Source: Janthinobacterium sp. LM6
Lineage (GTDB): Bacteria; Pseudomonadota; Gammaproteobacteria; Burkholderiales; Burkholderiaceae_D
DNA length: 64,000 nt
NCBI RefSeq assembly: GCF_002002885.1
Contig: NZ_CP019510.1
Coordinates: 992,001 to 1,056,000 of the forward strand
Direction of reading: 5' to 3'
Shown here one piece after another: positions 38,296-48,289 of this stretch. Numbering within the stretch: position 1 is the stretch's first letter; each line of letters opens with the position of its first letter. The position numbers were made by a program, and so were the translations under genes. A model generated the notes under the pieces. That model searched no databases, was not told the origin of the DNA, and was given only the letters and a program-made list of their open reading frames with translations.

Positions 38296-39816
38296 TTACA
38301 TCTCGCGCAGTACGCGCCGGTACTGGATCGCTTCGGCAACATGCGGCTGCGTGATGGCGGGGCTGCCCGCCAGGTCCGCGATGCTGCGCGACACGCGCAG
38401 CACCCGGTGGTAGGTGCGCGCCGACCAGTGCAGGCGCGTCATGGCGCCGTGCAACAACTGTTCGCCATGTGGTTCCAGGCGACAATGTTGTTCGATTTCC
38501 GTGTTGCTCAGCTGCTGGTTCGCTTTTCCCTGGCGTGCCAGCTGCAAGGCATAGGCTGCCGCTACCCGCGTGGCGATCGCTTGCGTACTTTCGCCGGCGC
38601 CTGCACGTCGCCCCAGCGCCGCGGGCGGCATGGCGGCCACCTCAATCTGCAGGTCGATACGGTCGAGCAGCGGGCCCGACAGACGATTGTGATAACGCAA
38701 CACGGCGTCTGGCGTACAGCGGCAACGGCCGGAAGCGTGGCCCAGATAGCCGCACGGGCAGGGATTCATGGCGGCGATCAATTGAAAACGGGCAGGGAAC
38801 TCGGCCTGGCGGGCCGCGCGTGAAATGCTGATCACGCCCGATTCCATGGGCTGGCGCAGCACATCGAGCACCCGGCGGTGGAATTCGGCAATTTCATCGA
38901 GAAACAGCACGCCGCAGTGGGCCAGCGAGATTTCACCTGGCCGCGGCACGTTGCCGCCGCCCACCAGGGCTACGCCGGATGCCGTCTGGTGCGGGGCGCG
39001 ATAGGGCCGCCGTTTCCAATGTTCCACCTTGAAGTGGCTGCCCAGCGAATGCACCGCAGCCGATTCCAGCGCCTCTTCATCGCTCATGGGCGGCAGCACG
39101 CCGGGGAAGCGGCTGGCCAGCATGGTCTTGCCTGCGCCCGGTGGTCCCACCATCAGGACGTTGTGACCGCCCGCTGCCGCCACTTCCAGTGCGCGTCGCG
39201 CCTGCTGCTGCCCTTGCACGTCGGCAAAGTCGGGATAGGGAAAAGCGTGCGGTGTCAGCACGGGCTGGTGGCGTTGCAGGGCAGTCTGGCTGGCGTGCCT
39301 GGCAAAATGCGCGCAGACCTCGAGCAGGCTGTGGGCGGGATAGATGCAGGCATCGCGGACGAGAGCCGCCTCGTCCGCGTTTGCCTGCGGCAGGATGAAG
39401 GCGCGTGGCGCGCCCGACTGGCTGCGCTGCATGGCAAAGGTCATGGCCAGGGCGCCGCGGATGGGACGTAACTGGCCAGACAGCGATAGTTCGCCCGCGA
39501 ATTCATAGTGGTGTAATTGGTCGCCCGGCAACTGGCCGGAGGCGGCCAGGATGCCCAGTGCGATGGGCAAGTCGAAGCGGCCCGATTCCTTGGGCAAGTC
39601 TGCCGGCGCCAGATTGGCCGTGATGCGCCGCGCCGGCATCTCGAAGCCGCAGTTTTGCAACGCGGCACGCACGCGGTCGCGCGACTCCTTCACTTCCGTA
39701 TCCGGCAGGCCGACAATCGTAAACGAGGGCAAGCCATTGGCAAGGTGGACTTCGACACTTACCTCGGGCGCCTCCATGCCGGCCAGGGCGCGGCTTTTCA
39801 GGACGGCCAGGCTCAT
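38296..39816 (-). CDS. comM: ComM/YifB family Mg-chelatase-like AAA+ ATPase
   Basis: This 506-residue protein has an N-terminal Lon-protease-like (ChlI) domain (LPSFTIVGLPDTEVKESRDRVRAAL), an AAA+ core with Walker A GPPGAGKT (about residue 225) and Walker B CGVLFLDEIAEF, four cysteines in NPCPCGYLGHASGRCRC (a zinc-binding insert) and the C-terminal Mg_chelatase_C helices. ComM is a hexameric branch-migration helicase that extends integration of incoming DNA in natural transformation. The start at MSLAVLKSRA is the family start; upstream sequence is not protein-like. Its presence hints at transformability but does not prove it. Confidence 0.93.
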   Translation of the reverse strand: MSLAVLKSRALAGMEAPEVSVEVHLANGLPSFTIVGLPDTEVKESRDRVRAALQNCGFEMPARRITANLAPADLPKESGRFDLPIALGILAASGQLPGDQLHHYEFAGELSLSGQLRPIRGALAMTFAMQRSQSGAPRAFILPQANADEAALVRDACIYPAHSLLEVCAHFARHASQTALQRHQPVLTPHAFPYPDFADVQGQQQARRALEVAAAGGHNVLMVGPPGAGKTMLASRFPGVLPPMSDEEALESAAVHSLGSHFKVEHWKRRPYRAPHQTASGVALVGGGNVPRPGEISLAHCGVLFLDEIAEFHRRVLDVLRQPMESGVISISRAARQAEFPARFQLIAAMNPCPCGYLGHASGRCRCTPDAVLRYHNRLSGPLLDRIDLQIEVAAMPPAALGRRAGAGESTQAIATRVAAAYALQLARQGKANQQLSNTEIEQHCRLEPHGEQLLHGAMTRLHWSARTYHRVLRVSRSIADLAGSPAITQPHVAEAIQYRRVLREM

Positions 39817-39930
39817 CAGACTCCCCTGTAGCGCGGATGCGGGCAGGATCAGTCTAGCGCTTGAAAAGGTGTGAGGCTTGAGGTATGCCAGCAAGGTCGC
39901 CGATTACGGCGCCCTGCGTGCAGCGGCGAC

Positions 39931-40179
39931 CTAGGCTTTTGGATCGTTCAGGCGCGTTTCCAGTTCGATCAGGCGCAATTCCAGTGCATCCAGTTTTGCG
40001 CGCGTCTTGGCCAGCACTTGCGCCTGGATATCGAATTCCTCGCGCGTGACGAGATCGAGGCGGGCGAAGCCCTGGGTCATCATCGATTTCACATTTTTCT
40101 CGATATCCTTGGCCGGCGAGTTTTCGATGGCTTGATGGATCTTGCCTTGCAAGTCGTTAAAGAAGGTATTCATGTCCAT
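39931..40179 (-). CDS. ubiK: Ubiquinone biosynthesis accessory factor UbiK (BMFP domain)
   Basis: This 82-residue all-helical protein consists of MDMNTFFNDLQGKIHQAIE, then a helix-turn, then the coiled-coil VLAKTRAKLDALELRLIELETRL. These are the membrane-fusogenic BMFP features of UbiK (YqiC), which binds UbiJ and helps aerobic ubiquinone synthesis. AAAGGAC lies 7 bp before the ATG at 40179; another ATG is two codons later. It is divergent from torF-glnK-amtB, and the intergenic region carries nitrogen-type regulatory sites. Confidence 0.9.
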   Translation of the reverse strand: MDMNTFFNDLQGKIHQAIENSPAKDIEKNVKSMMTQGFARLDLVTREEFDIQAQVLAKTRAKLDALELRLIELETRLNDPKA

Positions 40180-40211
40180 GGTCAGTCCTTTTATGGTGCG
40201 GCCTGTGCATC

Positions 40212-40226
40212 GCACCATTGCGGTGC
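40212..40226 (+). promoter_or_regulatory. NtrC-like binding site
   Basis: GCACC-ATTGC-GGTGC (with a following A) is a perfect inverted repeat matching the NtrC consensus TGCACC-N5-GGTGCA. It lies about 125 bp upstream of the sigma54 promoter, a normal enhancer distance. A partial half-site TGGTGCG follows at 40242-40248. Confidence 0.65.
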
Positions 40227-40324
40227 ACAGCGGCGTTAATCTGGTGCGAAACTGGGCGCTTCATTGTGCTTCAGCAGTCCGTTGCCGCATTCCTGGCCGT
40301 GTGCAGGGTATGTATGGACGGAAA

Positions 40325-40343
40325 TGCACCTGTCAAGGTGGCA
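40325..40343 (+). promoter_or_regulatory. Second NtrC-like site
   Basis: TGCACC-TGTCAA-GGTGGCA is an imperfect dyad of the same kind, 8 bp upstream of the sigma54 -24 element; weaker than the distal site. Confidence 0.4.
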
Positions 40344-40350
40344 AGAGAGC

Positions 40351-40366
40351 TGGCACGTATTCTGCT
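40351..40366 (+). promoter_or_regulatory. Sigma54 (-24/-12) promoter of torF-glnK-amtB
   Basis: TGGCACG-TATT-CTGCT matches the consensus TGGCACG-N4-TTGCT with one change, with the essential GG and GC ten bases apart. It lies 83 bp before the torF start. Confidence 0.75.
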
Positions 40367-40448
40367 AAAGAAGGTATGAACGCTTTGTGATCTCCAGCCA
40401 AGATTTTAAACCTCAACCGCTTTAAAAGTTCAATAAAAGGGAATCGCC

Positions 40449-41566
<1,118 letters not shown>

Positions 41567-41577
41567 GGGGAATATTG

Positions 41578-43104
41578 ATGCATAAAAATATAACAAAATT
41601 GCTAGCCGGGATAGCCTGTCTGTGTGCGTTTGGCGTCGCCACGCCGAGCTTTGCCGATGCTCCCGTCAAGACGGAGGCGGCCACGACGTCGGCTGTCGCC
41701 GCCCCGGCCGTGACGCCCGTGCCTGACGCAGCAGCACCGGCTGCCGCCGCTCCGGCCCCGGCCGCCGCCGCGCCCGTTGCCAACAAGGGCGACACCAGTT
41801 TCATGATGATCAGCACCTTGCTGGTGATCTTGATGACGATCCCCGGTCTGGCCCTGTTCTACGGCGGCCTGGTGCGCTCGAAAAACATGCTGTCGGTGCT
41901 GATGCAGGTGTTCATGGTGTTCGCGCTGGTCATCGTGCTGTGGTGCATCTACGGTTACTCGATCGCTTTCACGGAAAAAACCGCCTTCTTCGGTGGCTTC
42001 GATCGTCTGTTCCTGAACGGCATCTGGGATCCGGCGAAGGGCACGTTTGCCGCCGCCGCCACCTTCAGCAAGGGCGTCGTCATTCCCGAGTTCGTCTTCG
42101 TCGCTTTCCAGGGCACATTTGCCGCCATCACCTGTGCGCTGATCGTCGGCGCCTTTGCCGAGCGCGCCAAGTTTGCCGCCGTGCTGGCCTTCGTCGTGCT
42201 GTGGTTCACGTTCGCCTACCTGCCGGCCGCCCACATGGTGTGGTTCTGGACCGGTCCTGACCTGATCACCAACGCCGCCACCTCGGCCAGCGAAGCCCTG
42301 AAGGCTGGCTGGATATGGCAAAAAGGCGCGCTGGACTTCGCCGGCGGCACCGTGGTGCACATCAACGCCGCTGTCGCCGGCCTGGTGGGCGCCATCATGA
42401 TCGGCAAGCGCGTCGGCTACGGCCGCGAATCGATGGCACCGCACTCGCTGACGATGACCATGATCGGCGCGTCGCTGCTGTGGGTGGGCTGGTTCGGTTT
42501 CAATGCCGGTTCCTCGCTGGAAGCGGGCGACGTGGCGGCCCTGGCGTTCGTCAATACCTTGCTGGCAACGGCTGCCGCCACCCTGTCGTGGGTGTTTGGC
42601 GAATGGATTTCCAAGGGCAAACCTTCGATGCTCGGTGGCGCGTCCGGCGCCGTGGCCGGCCTGGTGGCGATCACCCCGGCGGCCGGTTTTGTCGGACCGA
42701 TGGGCGGCCTCGTCATCGGCTTGCTGGCCGGTGTCGTCTGTCTGTGGGGCGTGAATGGCCTGAAACGCCTGATCGGCGCCGACGATTCGCTCGACGTGTT
42801 CGGCGTGCATGGCGTGGGCGGCATCCTGGGCGCCTTGCTGACGGGTGTGTTTGCTGCACCACAATTGGGCGGCCAGGGCATCTTCGACTATGTCACCAAC
42901 AAGATGTCGGCGGATCCATACTCGATCGGCCACCAGGTCTGGGTGCAGGCGCAAGCGGTCGGCACCACCATCGTCTGGTCCGCCATCGTCTCCGTCATCG
43001 CCTATAAACTGGTCGACATCGTCATCGGCTTGCGCGTACCGGAAGAAGAAGAGCGCGAAGGCCTCGATATCACCAGCCACGGCGAGCAAGCATATCATGG
43101 TTAA
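41578..43104 (+). CDS. amtB: Ammonium transporter
   Basis: This 508-residue protein has a signal peptide and an unusually long Ala/Pro-rich linker (residues ~30-70) before the eleven-helix Amt core. Core marks include GLALFYGGLVRSKNMLS, FAYLPAAHMVWF, the twin-histidine pore region (FAGGTVVHINAAVAG and DVFGVHGVGGILGALLTG) and the terminal cytosolic tail. AmtB conducts ammonium when external levels are low and is gated by GlnK, encoded just upstream. The first codon of the frame is TTG, but ATG at 41578 follows directly and has AAGGGG upstream. A terminator follows at 43154. Confidence 0.95.
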   Translation: MHKNITKLLAGIACLCAFGVATPSFADAPVKTEAATTSAVAAPAVTPVPDAAAPAAAAPAPAAAAPVANKGDTSFMMISTLLVILMTIPGLALFYGGLVRSKNMLSVLMQVFMVFALVIVLWCIYGYSIAFTEKTAFFGGFDRLFLNGIWDPAKGTFAAAATFSKGVVIPEFVFVAFQGTFAAITCALIVGAFAERAKFAAVLAFVVLWFTFAYLPAAHMVWFWTGPDLITNAATSASEALKAGWIWQKGALDFAGGTVVHINAAVAGLVGAIMIGKRVGYGRESMAPHSLTMTMIGASLLWVGWFGFNAGSSLEAGDVAALAFVNTLLATAAATLSWVFGEWISKGKPSMLGGASGAVAGLVAITPAAGFVGPMGGLVIGLLAGVVCLWGVNGLKRLIGADDSLDVFGVHGVGGILGALLTGVFAAPQLGGQGIFDYVTNKMSADPYSIGHQVWVQAQAVGTTIVWSAIVSVIAYKLVDIVIGLRVPEEEEREGLDITSHGEQAYHG

Positions 43105-43153
43105 ATAGCAATTATCTGGCATGCCAGCGCCCCGGCGCGGCATGTCCTGCTGG

Positions 43154-43187
43154 AAAAGGCGCCTCATTGAGGTGCCTTTTTTTCGTT
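43154..43187 (+). terminator. Terminator after amtB
   Basis: An imperfect stem AAAGGCGCCTCA with TGAGGTGCCTTT is followed by a T-run (43177-43183). Confidence 0.85.
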
Positions 43188-43308
43188 GTGGGAATGGAAA
43201 AGGTCTTTAAAACAAGGCTTTTGCCCCGATTTGGGGTACTTACACGGTAATATAGTCGGCAGTTCTGTGTGCTTTTTTGAATACTGCACATAATTTAAGG
43301 ATGTAACT

Positions 43309-44607
43309 ATGGTTCCCCATCTCGTCACGGCCCTGACCGGACCGCTGCTCGACCTCGAAAAAAAGATTCTGGCCGCGACGCCGGCCATTGAGCGCTGGTT
43401 TCGCATGGAGTGGCAAGAGCACACGCCGCCCTTCTATTGCTCGGTAGACTTGCGTAACGCGGGCTACAAGCTGGCGCCCGTCGATACCAATCTGTTCCCA
43501 GGCGGTTTCCACAATCTGGCGACGGAAATGCTGCCCTTGTCCGTGCAGGCGGCCATGGCCGCTATCGACAAGTATTGCCCGGATGCCCGCAACCTGCTGA
43601 TCGTGCCGGAATTGCACAATACGACGCCGCAATACCTGCAGAACGTGGCGCGCCTGATGCAGATCTTCCGCCAGACGGGGCTGCACGTGCGCTTCGGCTC
43701 CTGGTCGCCCGACATCACCCAGCCGACACCCTTGGCGTTGCCAGATGGCAACATGCTCGTCATCGAGCCGCTCGTGCGCCTGAACAATGGCCGCCGCCTG
43801 GGCTTGAAGGATTTCGACCCGTGCACGATCTTGCTGAATAACGACTTGTCGGACGGCATCCCCGATATCTTGCAAAACATCCATGAACAAAGCTTGCTGC
43901 CGCCCTTGCATGCGGGCTGGGCCTTGCGCCGCAAGAGCAACCACTACACGGCTTACGATGAAGTGGTGAAAAAATTCGGCAAGATGATCGATGTCGACCC
44001 GTGGATGCTCAACCCCTTCCACGCCAAGTGCAGCGACGTCAACTTCCAGGAAGGCGAGGGCGAAGATGCGCTGGCCGCGAGCGTCGACGTGCTGCTGGCC
44101 AAGATCCGCAAGAAGTACAAGGAATACGGCATCAAGGAAAAGCCGTTCGTCATCGTCAAGCCCGATGCGGGCACGTATGGCACGGGCATCATGACGGTGC
44201 GCGACGCCAGCGAAGTGCGCGACCTGTCGCGCAAGCAGCGCGACAAGATGTCCATCGTCAAGGACGGCAAGGTTGTCACCGACGTCATCATCCAGGAAGG
44301 CGTGCCCACGTTTGAAAGCATCAAGGATGCCGTGGCCGAGCCGGTCGTCTACATGATCGACCGCTACGTGGTGGGCGGCTTCTACCGCGTGCACGCGGAA
44401 AAGGGCGTGGATCAGAACCTGAATGCGCCCGGCTCGCAGTACGTGCCGCTGGCATTTGCCCAGCAGCATGCCGTGCCGGACTTGAAGGCCAAACCGGGCA
44501 CGGCCGCGCCGAACCGCTTCTATGTGTATGGCGTGGTGGCGCGCCTGGCCTTGCTGGCCGCGTCGCTGGAAATGGAGCGCACGGACCCGAATCCCGAGGT
44601 GTATTGA
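43309..44607 (+). CDS. gshA: Glutamate-cysteine ligase (Acidithiobacillus/betaproteobacterial type)
   Basis: This 432-residue protein matches the gshA family first described in acidithiobacilli and common in Burkholderiales, unrelated in sequence to E. coli GshA. Marks are PFYCSVDLRNAGYKLAPVDTNLFPGGFHNL, PDGNMLVIEPLVRLNNGRRLG, and the ATP-grasp-like FVIVKPDAGTYGTGIMTV near residue 285. It makes gamma-glutamylcysteine, the first step of glutathione synthesis, and is followed 97 bp later by gshB. A TAATAT element lies 5' (around 43247). The family assignment rests on recall of these motifs. Confidence 0.9.
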   Translation: MVPHLVTALTGPLLDLEKKILAATPAIERWFRMEWQEHTPPFYCSVDLRNAGYKLAPVDTNLFPGGFHNLATEMLPLSVQAAMAAIDKYCPDARNLLIVPELHNTTPQYLQNVARLMQIFRQTGLHVRFGSWSPDITQPTPLALPDGNMLVIEPLVRLNNGRRLGLKDFDPCTILLNNDLSDGIPDILQNIHEQSLLPPLHAGWALRRKSNHYTAYDEVVKKFGKMIDVDPWMLNPFHAKCSDVNFQEGEGEDALAASVDVLLAKIRKKYKEYGIKEKPFVIVKPDAGTYGTGIMTVRDASEVRDLSRKQRDKMSIVKDGKVVTDVIIQEGVPTFESIKDAVAEPVVYMIDRYVVGGFYRVHAEKGVDQNLNAPGSQYVPLAFAQQHAVPDLKAKPGTAAPNRFYVYGVVARLALLAASLEMERTDPNPEVY

Positions 44608-44704
44608 TCCATCCCTGCGGCTTGCCGGGCGCGGTGACTACCGCGCCTGGCGATCTCGGCTAGAATCAAGCATTCCTTATCCAGGCTCCCCGATTGGACG
44701 CACC

Positions 44705-45661
44705 ATGAAAATTGCATTCCTTGCCGACCCGCTGGCAGGCTTCAAGACTTACAAAGATTCCACCTTCGCCATGATGCGCGAGGCGGCCAAACGCGGCCAC
44801 GCCGTGTACGCCTTCGAACAGAAGGACATGGCGCTGGAAGAGGGCATCGTCACGGCACGGGTACAGCATATCGAGCTGACGGGCGACGAACACGACTGGT
44901 ACAAGGTCGTTTCCACCGAAGAAGTGCGCCTGTCGGCCCTGGACGCCATCATCGAGCGCAAGGACCCGCCGTTCGACATGGAGTACGTGTACGGCACGTA
45001 TCTGCTGGAACTGGCGGAAAAGCAGGGCGCGCACGTCTTCAACAAGCCGTCCGCCATCCGAGACAACAATGAAAAGCTGGCCATTGCCCAGTTTTCCGAA
45101 TTCACTTCGCCGACCCTGGTGACGTCGAACGAAGCGCGCCTGCGCGCCTTCCACGCCAAGCACCAGGACGTCATCTTCAAGCCGCTCGACGGCATGGGCG
45201 GCACGGGCATCTTCCGCGTCAAGGCCGACGGCCTGAACCTGGGCGCCATCATCGAGACCCTGAGCGAGAACGGCGCGCAGACCATCATGGCGCAGCGGTT
45301 TATTCCCGACATCGTCAAGGGCGACAAGCGCATCCTCGTCATCGGCGGCAAGCCGGTGCCGTTTTCGCTGGCGCGCATCCCGCAGGCGGGCGAAGTCCGC
45401 GGCAACCTGGCCGCCGGCGGCACGGGCGTGGCGCAACCCTTGACGGCGCGTGACCTGGAAATCGCAGAAAAGCTGGGCCCGATCCTGGCCGCGCGTGGCC
45501 TGATGCTGGTAGGATTGGACGTGATCGGCGACTATCTGACGGAAGTCAATGTCACCAGCCCGACTTGCTTCCAGGAAATCATGCAGCAGACGGGCTTTGA
45601 CGTGGCGGCCATGTTTGTCGACGCCGTCGAGCATGGCGTTGCGCAAGCGCAGCAGCGCTAG
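44705..45661 (+). CDS. gshB: Glutathione synthetase
   Basis: This 318-residue ATP-grasp enzyme adds glycine to gamma-glutamylcysteine. It starts MKIAFLADPLAGFKTYKDST; longer forms are not protein-like. Visible are DPPFDMEYVYGTYLLELAE, NKPSAIRDNNEKLAI, the glycine-rich lid FKPLDGMGGTGIFRV, QRFIPDIVKGDKRILVI and the metal-binding end VGLDVIGDYLTEVNVTSPT. It follows gshA on the same strand and is 8 bp before the EIIA-Man gene, with which it may share a transcript. Confidence 0.96.
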   Translation: MKIAFLADPLAGFKTYKDSTFAMMREAAKRGHAVYAFEQKDMALEEGIVTARVQHIELTGDEHDWYKVVSTEEVRLSALDAIIERKDPPFDMEYVYGTYLLELAEKQGAHVFNKPSAIRDNNEKLAIAQFSEFTSPTLVTSNEARLRAFHAKHQDVIFKPLDGMGGTGIFRVKADGLNLGAIIETLSENGAQTIMAQRFIPDIVKGDKRILVIGGKPVPFSLARIPQAGEVRGNLAAGGTGVAQPLTARDLEIAEKLGPILAARGLMLVGLDVIGDYLTEVNVTSPTCFQEIMQQTGFDVAAMFVDAVEHGVAQAQQR

Positions 45662-45669
45662 AAGGTGAA

Positions 45670-46080
45670 ATGACTATGGTAGGGATTTTGCTCATGACAC
45701 ATGCACCGCTGGGACAGGCTTTCATCGCCGCTTGCGCGCATGTGTTTCGGGGGCCAACGGAACGGTTTGAAGCCATCGACGTCGTCGCCGACCAGGACCT
45801 GGCGGAAGTGCAAAAGCTGGCGTCGGACGCCATCTGCCGCCTCGACGACGGCTCCGGCGTGCTGGTGATTACCGACGTGAAGGGCGGCACGCCGTCGAAC
45901 TGCTGCAACAAGCTGGCCGATGCGGGGCGGGTGGAAGTCATCGCCGGCATCAGCCTGCCGATGCTGCTGCGCGCGATCACGTATCGCCGCGACACGCTCG
46001 ACGTGGTGGTGGAAATGGCGCTGGCCGGTGCGCAAAGCGGTGCCGTGCGCGTGGATAACCGCATCCGCGTGGGAGAATAA
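45670..46080 (+). CDS. PTS EIIA component, mannose family (EIIA-Man-like)
   Basis: This 136-residue EIIA-Man fold protein has its phosphorylated histidine in GILLMTHAPLG (His11 from this start) and the DVKGGTPSN loop typical of the family. There is no IIB, IIC or IID gene nearby, so it is unlikely to feed a sugar permease. In betaproteobacteria such an incomplete chain with HPr and EI is thought to be regulatory. It starts 8 bp after gshB with AGGTGA upstream; an alternative ATG lies two codons in. A strong terminator separates it from ptsH. Confidence 0.9.
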   Translation: MTMVGILLMTHAPLGQAFIAACAHVFRGPTERFEAIDVVADQDLAEVQKLASDAICRLDDGSGVLVITDVKGGTPSNCCNKLADAGRVEVIAGISLPMLLRAITYRRDTLDVVVEMALAGAQSGAVRVDNRIRVGE

Positions 46081-46092
46081 GGAAGTACATGG

Positions 46093-46118
46093 CCGCCGCC
46101 CTGAAGGCGGCGGTTTTT
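46093..46118 (+). terminator. Terminator between EIIA-Man and ptsH
   Basis: CCGCCGCC pairs with GGCGGCGG around CTGAA, followed by five T residues. It lies inside what would otherwise be one PTS operon. Confidence 0.82.
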
Positions 46119-46172
46119 ATAGGCCAAGATTATCATCAGCGTAGTGCATTCAGGGATAGAGACCATACAAAA

Positions 46173-46442
46173 ATGATTCAAAGAGAACTCGAAATCATCA
46201 ACAAGCTGGGACTGCACGCACGCGCCTCCGCCAAATTTACCCAGCTCGCCGCCAAGTTCAAGAGCGACGTCTGGCTGACCCGCAACGCGCGCCGCATCAA
46301 CGCCAAGTCCATCATGGGCGTGATGATGCTGGCCGCCGGCAAGGGCGCGAAAGTGACCCTGGAAGCCGAGGGCGATGATGAGCAGGCATGTGTCGATGCG
46401 CTCACCGCCCTGATTAATGACAGGTTTGGCGAAGGCGAGTAA
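46173..46442 (+). CDS. ptsH: HPr phosphocarrier protein
   Basis: This 89-residue HPr has the phosphorylated His15 in NKLGLHARASAKF and the regulatory Ser46 in RINAKSIMGVMMLAA, so it could be a target of HPr kinase. The start is set by the family and by the small size; a longer in-frame version would include the terminator hairpin. The stop codon TAA overlaps the enzyme I ATG by one base, giving translational coupling. No ribosome-binding site is obvious (GGGATAGAG lies about 10 bp upstream). Confidence 0.95.
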   Translation: MIQRELEIINKLGLHARASAKFTQLAAKFKSDVWLTRNARRINAKSIMGVMMLAAGKGAKVTLEAEGDDEQACVDALTALINDRFGEGE

Positions 46443-48229
46443 TGCCCGCCGAACGCAGCCGCAGCCGCATTCCGACAGGTCACCCCATGGCATCTTTCAC
46501 GCTCCACGGCATCCCGGTCTCCCGCGGCATCGCCATTGGCCGCGCGCATCTGCTGGCGCCGGCCGCCCTTGACGTCAAACACTACCTGGTCGCCCAGGAA
46601 CAGATCGAAGCGGAAGTCCAGCGTTTGCAAAACGCCATCGCTGCCGTCCACAAGGAACTGCAAACCCTGTGGAACGAGCTGCCGAAGGACGCCCCCACGG
46701 AACTGGGCGCGTTCATCGACGTGCATGCGCTGATCCTGTCGGACCCGATGATCGCCGAAGCGCCGCTCGACATCATCCGTTCGCGCCACTACAACGCCGA
46801 ATGGGCGCTGTTGACGCAAATTGATGAATTGTCGGCGCAGTTCGACGAAATCGAAGACCCGTATTTGCGCGAACGCAAGGCCGACATCCAGCAAGTGGCC
46901 GAACGCGTGCTGAAGGTCTTGCTGGGCACGGAACAGCTGCTGCCGAAAGCGGCCGCCGACGATGAATTGCTGGCGCAGATGATCGTCGTCGCCCACGACA
47001 TCTCTCCGGCCGACATGCTGCAGTTCCGCGACCGCTCCTTCATCGGCTTCATCACCGACGTGGGCGGCCAGAACTCGCACACGGCCATCGTCGCGCGCAG
47101 CCTGGATATCCCGGCCGCCGTCGGCATGTCGCAGGCGTCGATGCTGATCGAGCAGGACGACTGGCTGATCATCGACGGCGACGCGGGCGTGGTGATCGCC
47201 AACCCCAGTCCCCTGGTGCTGGAGCAGTACCGCGAGCGCCAGGTGGCCATGCAGCGCGCGCGCAAAAAGCTGGGCAAGCTGAAAAAGACGCCGGCCGTCA
47301 CCAGGTGCGGCACTCCGATTACCCTGCTGGCGAATATCGAACTGCCCGAGGATTGCCCGTTCGCGCTGGAATCGGGCGCCAGCGGCGTGGGCCTGTTCCG
47401 CTCCGAATTCCTGTTCATGGGCCGGGCGCACAAGATCCCCACCGAGGACGAGCAGTTCGAGGCTTACCGCAACACGGTGCAATCGATGAAAGGGCGCGTG
47501 GTGACCATCCGCACGCTCGACATCGGCGCCGACAAGCCGCTCGACCAGTCCGACCATACGGCCTTGAATCCCGCCCTGGGCTTGCGCGCCATCCGCTACT
47601 GCCTGGCCGAGCCGCAGCTGTTCCTGACGCAGCTGCGCGCGATCCTGCGCGCCTCCGCCTTCGGCAAGGTGCGCATCCTGATTCCCATGCTGGCGCATGC
47701 GTTCGAGATCGACCAGTCGCTGGCCATGATCGCGCAAGCGAAGGCCAGCCTGCGCGAGGACGGCGTCAAGTTCGACGACGAGGTCGAAGTGGGCGCCATG
47801 ATCGAGATTCCTGCCGCCGCGCTGGCCCTGCCCATGTTCGTCAAGCGCATGGACTTCCTGTCGATCGGCACGAATGACCTGATCCAGTACACCCTGGCCA
47901 TCGACCGCGTCGACTATGAAGTGGCGCATTTGTACAATCCGCTGCACCCGGCCGTGCTGCAACTGATCTCCATGACGATCGCCGCCGGCCACAAGGCGGG
48001 CATCGACGTGGCAGTCTGCGGCGAGATGGCGGGCGACGTGAAGCTCACGCGCTTGCTGCTGGGCATGGGACTGCGCGAATTTTCCATGCATCCGGCGCAA
48101 CTGTTGGCGGTCAAGCAAGAGATACTCAACAGCGATCTTGGCCTGATTGCGCCACAAATGCGCAAAATTATGCGTTCCATGGAACCAAATGTGATCGCGG
48201 AAGCCGTACAACAGTTGCAGCTCATGTAA
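46442..48229 (+). CDS. ptsI: PTS enzyme I (phosphoenolpyruvate-protein phosphotransferase)
   Basis: This 595-residue enzyme I lacks the GAF domain of the PtsP type. The HPr-binding N-domain is followed by the phosphohistidine motif GGQNSHTAIVARSLDIPAAVG (His213 from this start, His198 from the second ATG). The PEP-binding barrel carries GVGLFRSEFLFMGR, the active-site FLSIGTNDLIQYT and the catalytic Cys in DVAVCGEMAGD. It phosphorylates HPr using PEP. ATG at 46442 overlaps the ptsH stop, but ATG at 46487 (MASFTLHGIPVS) is closer to the family start. Confidence 0.95.
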   Translation: MPAERSRSRIPTGHPMASFTLHGIPVSRGIAIGRAHLLAPAALDVKHYLVAQEQIEAEVQRLQNAIAAVHKELQTLWNELPKDAPTELGAFIDVHALILSDPMIAEAPLDIIRSRHYNAEWALLTQIDELSAQFDEIEDPYLRERKADIQQVAERVLKVLLGTEQLLPKAAADDELLAQMIVVAHDISPADMLQFRDRSFIGFITDVGGQNSHTAIVARSLDIPAAVGMSQASMLIEQDDWLIIDGDAGVVIANPSPLVLEQYRERQVAMQRARKKLGKLKKTPAVTRCGTPITLLANIELPEDCPFALESGASGVGLFRSEFLFMGRAHKIPTEDEQFEAYRNTVQSMKGRVVTIRTLDIGADKPLDQSDHTALNPALGLRAIRYCLAEPQLFLTQLRAILRASAFGKVRILIPMLAHAFEIDQSLAMIAQAKASLREDGVKFDDEVEVGAMIEIPAAALALPMFVKRMDFLSIGTNDLIQYTLAIDRVDYEVAHLYNPLHPAVLQLISMTIAAGHKAGIDVAVCGEMAGDVKLTRLLLGMGLREFSMHPAQLLAVKQEILNSDLGLIAPQMRKIMRSMEPNVIAEAVQQLQLM

Positions 48230-48241
48230 ACTGTCACCTTA

Positions 48242-48284
48242 AGCATCAGGACACCTCGCGCGCGGCAAGAGGTGCCCTGATGCT
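48242..48284 (+). other. Strong RNA hairpin 1 upstream of metX
   Basis: AGCATCAGG (48242-48250) pairs with CCTGATGCT (48276-48284), and CACCTC (48252-48257) with GAGGTG (48269-48274), with one A/C mismatch and an 11-base loop. No U-tract follows, so it is not a classical terminator. Confidence 0.6.
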
Positions 48285-48289
48285 AAAGT

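Noticed and set aside
40325..40343. Proximal TGCACC-N6-GGTG dyad as the main NtrC enhancer
   Set aside because: It is imperfect and only 8 bp from the -24 element, too close for a usual enhancer; kept as a weak site behind the perfect distal one.
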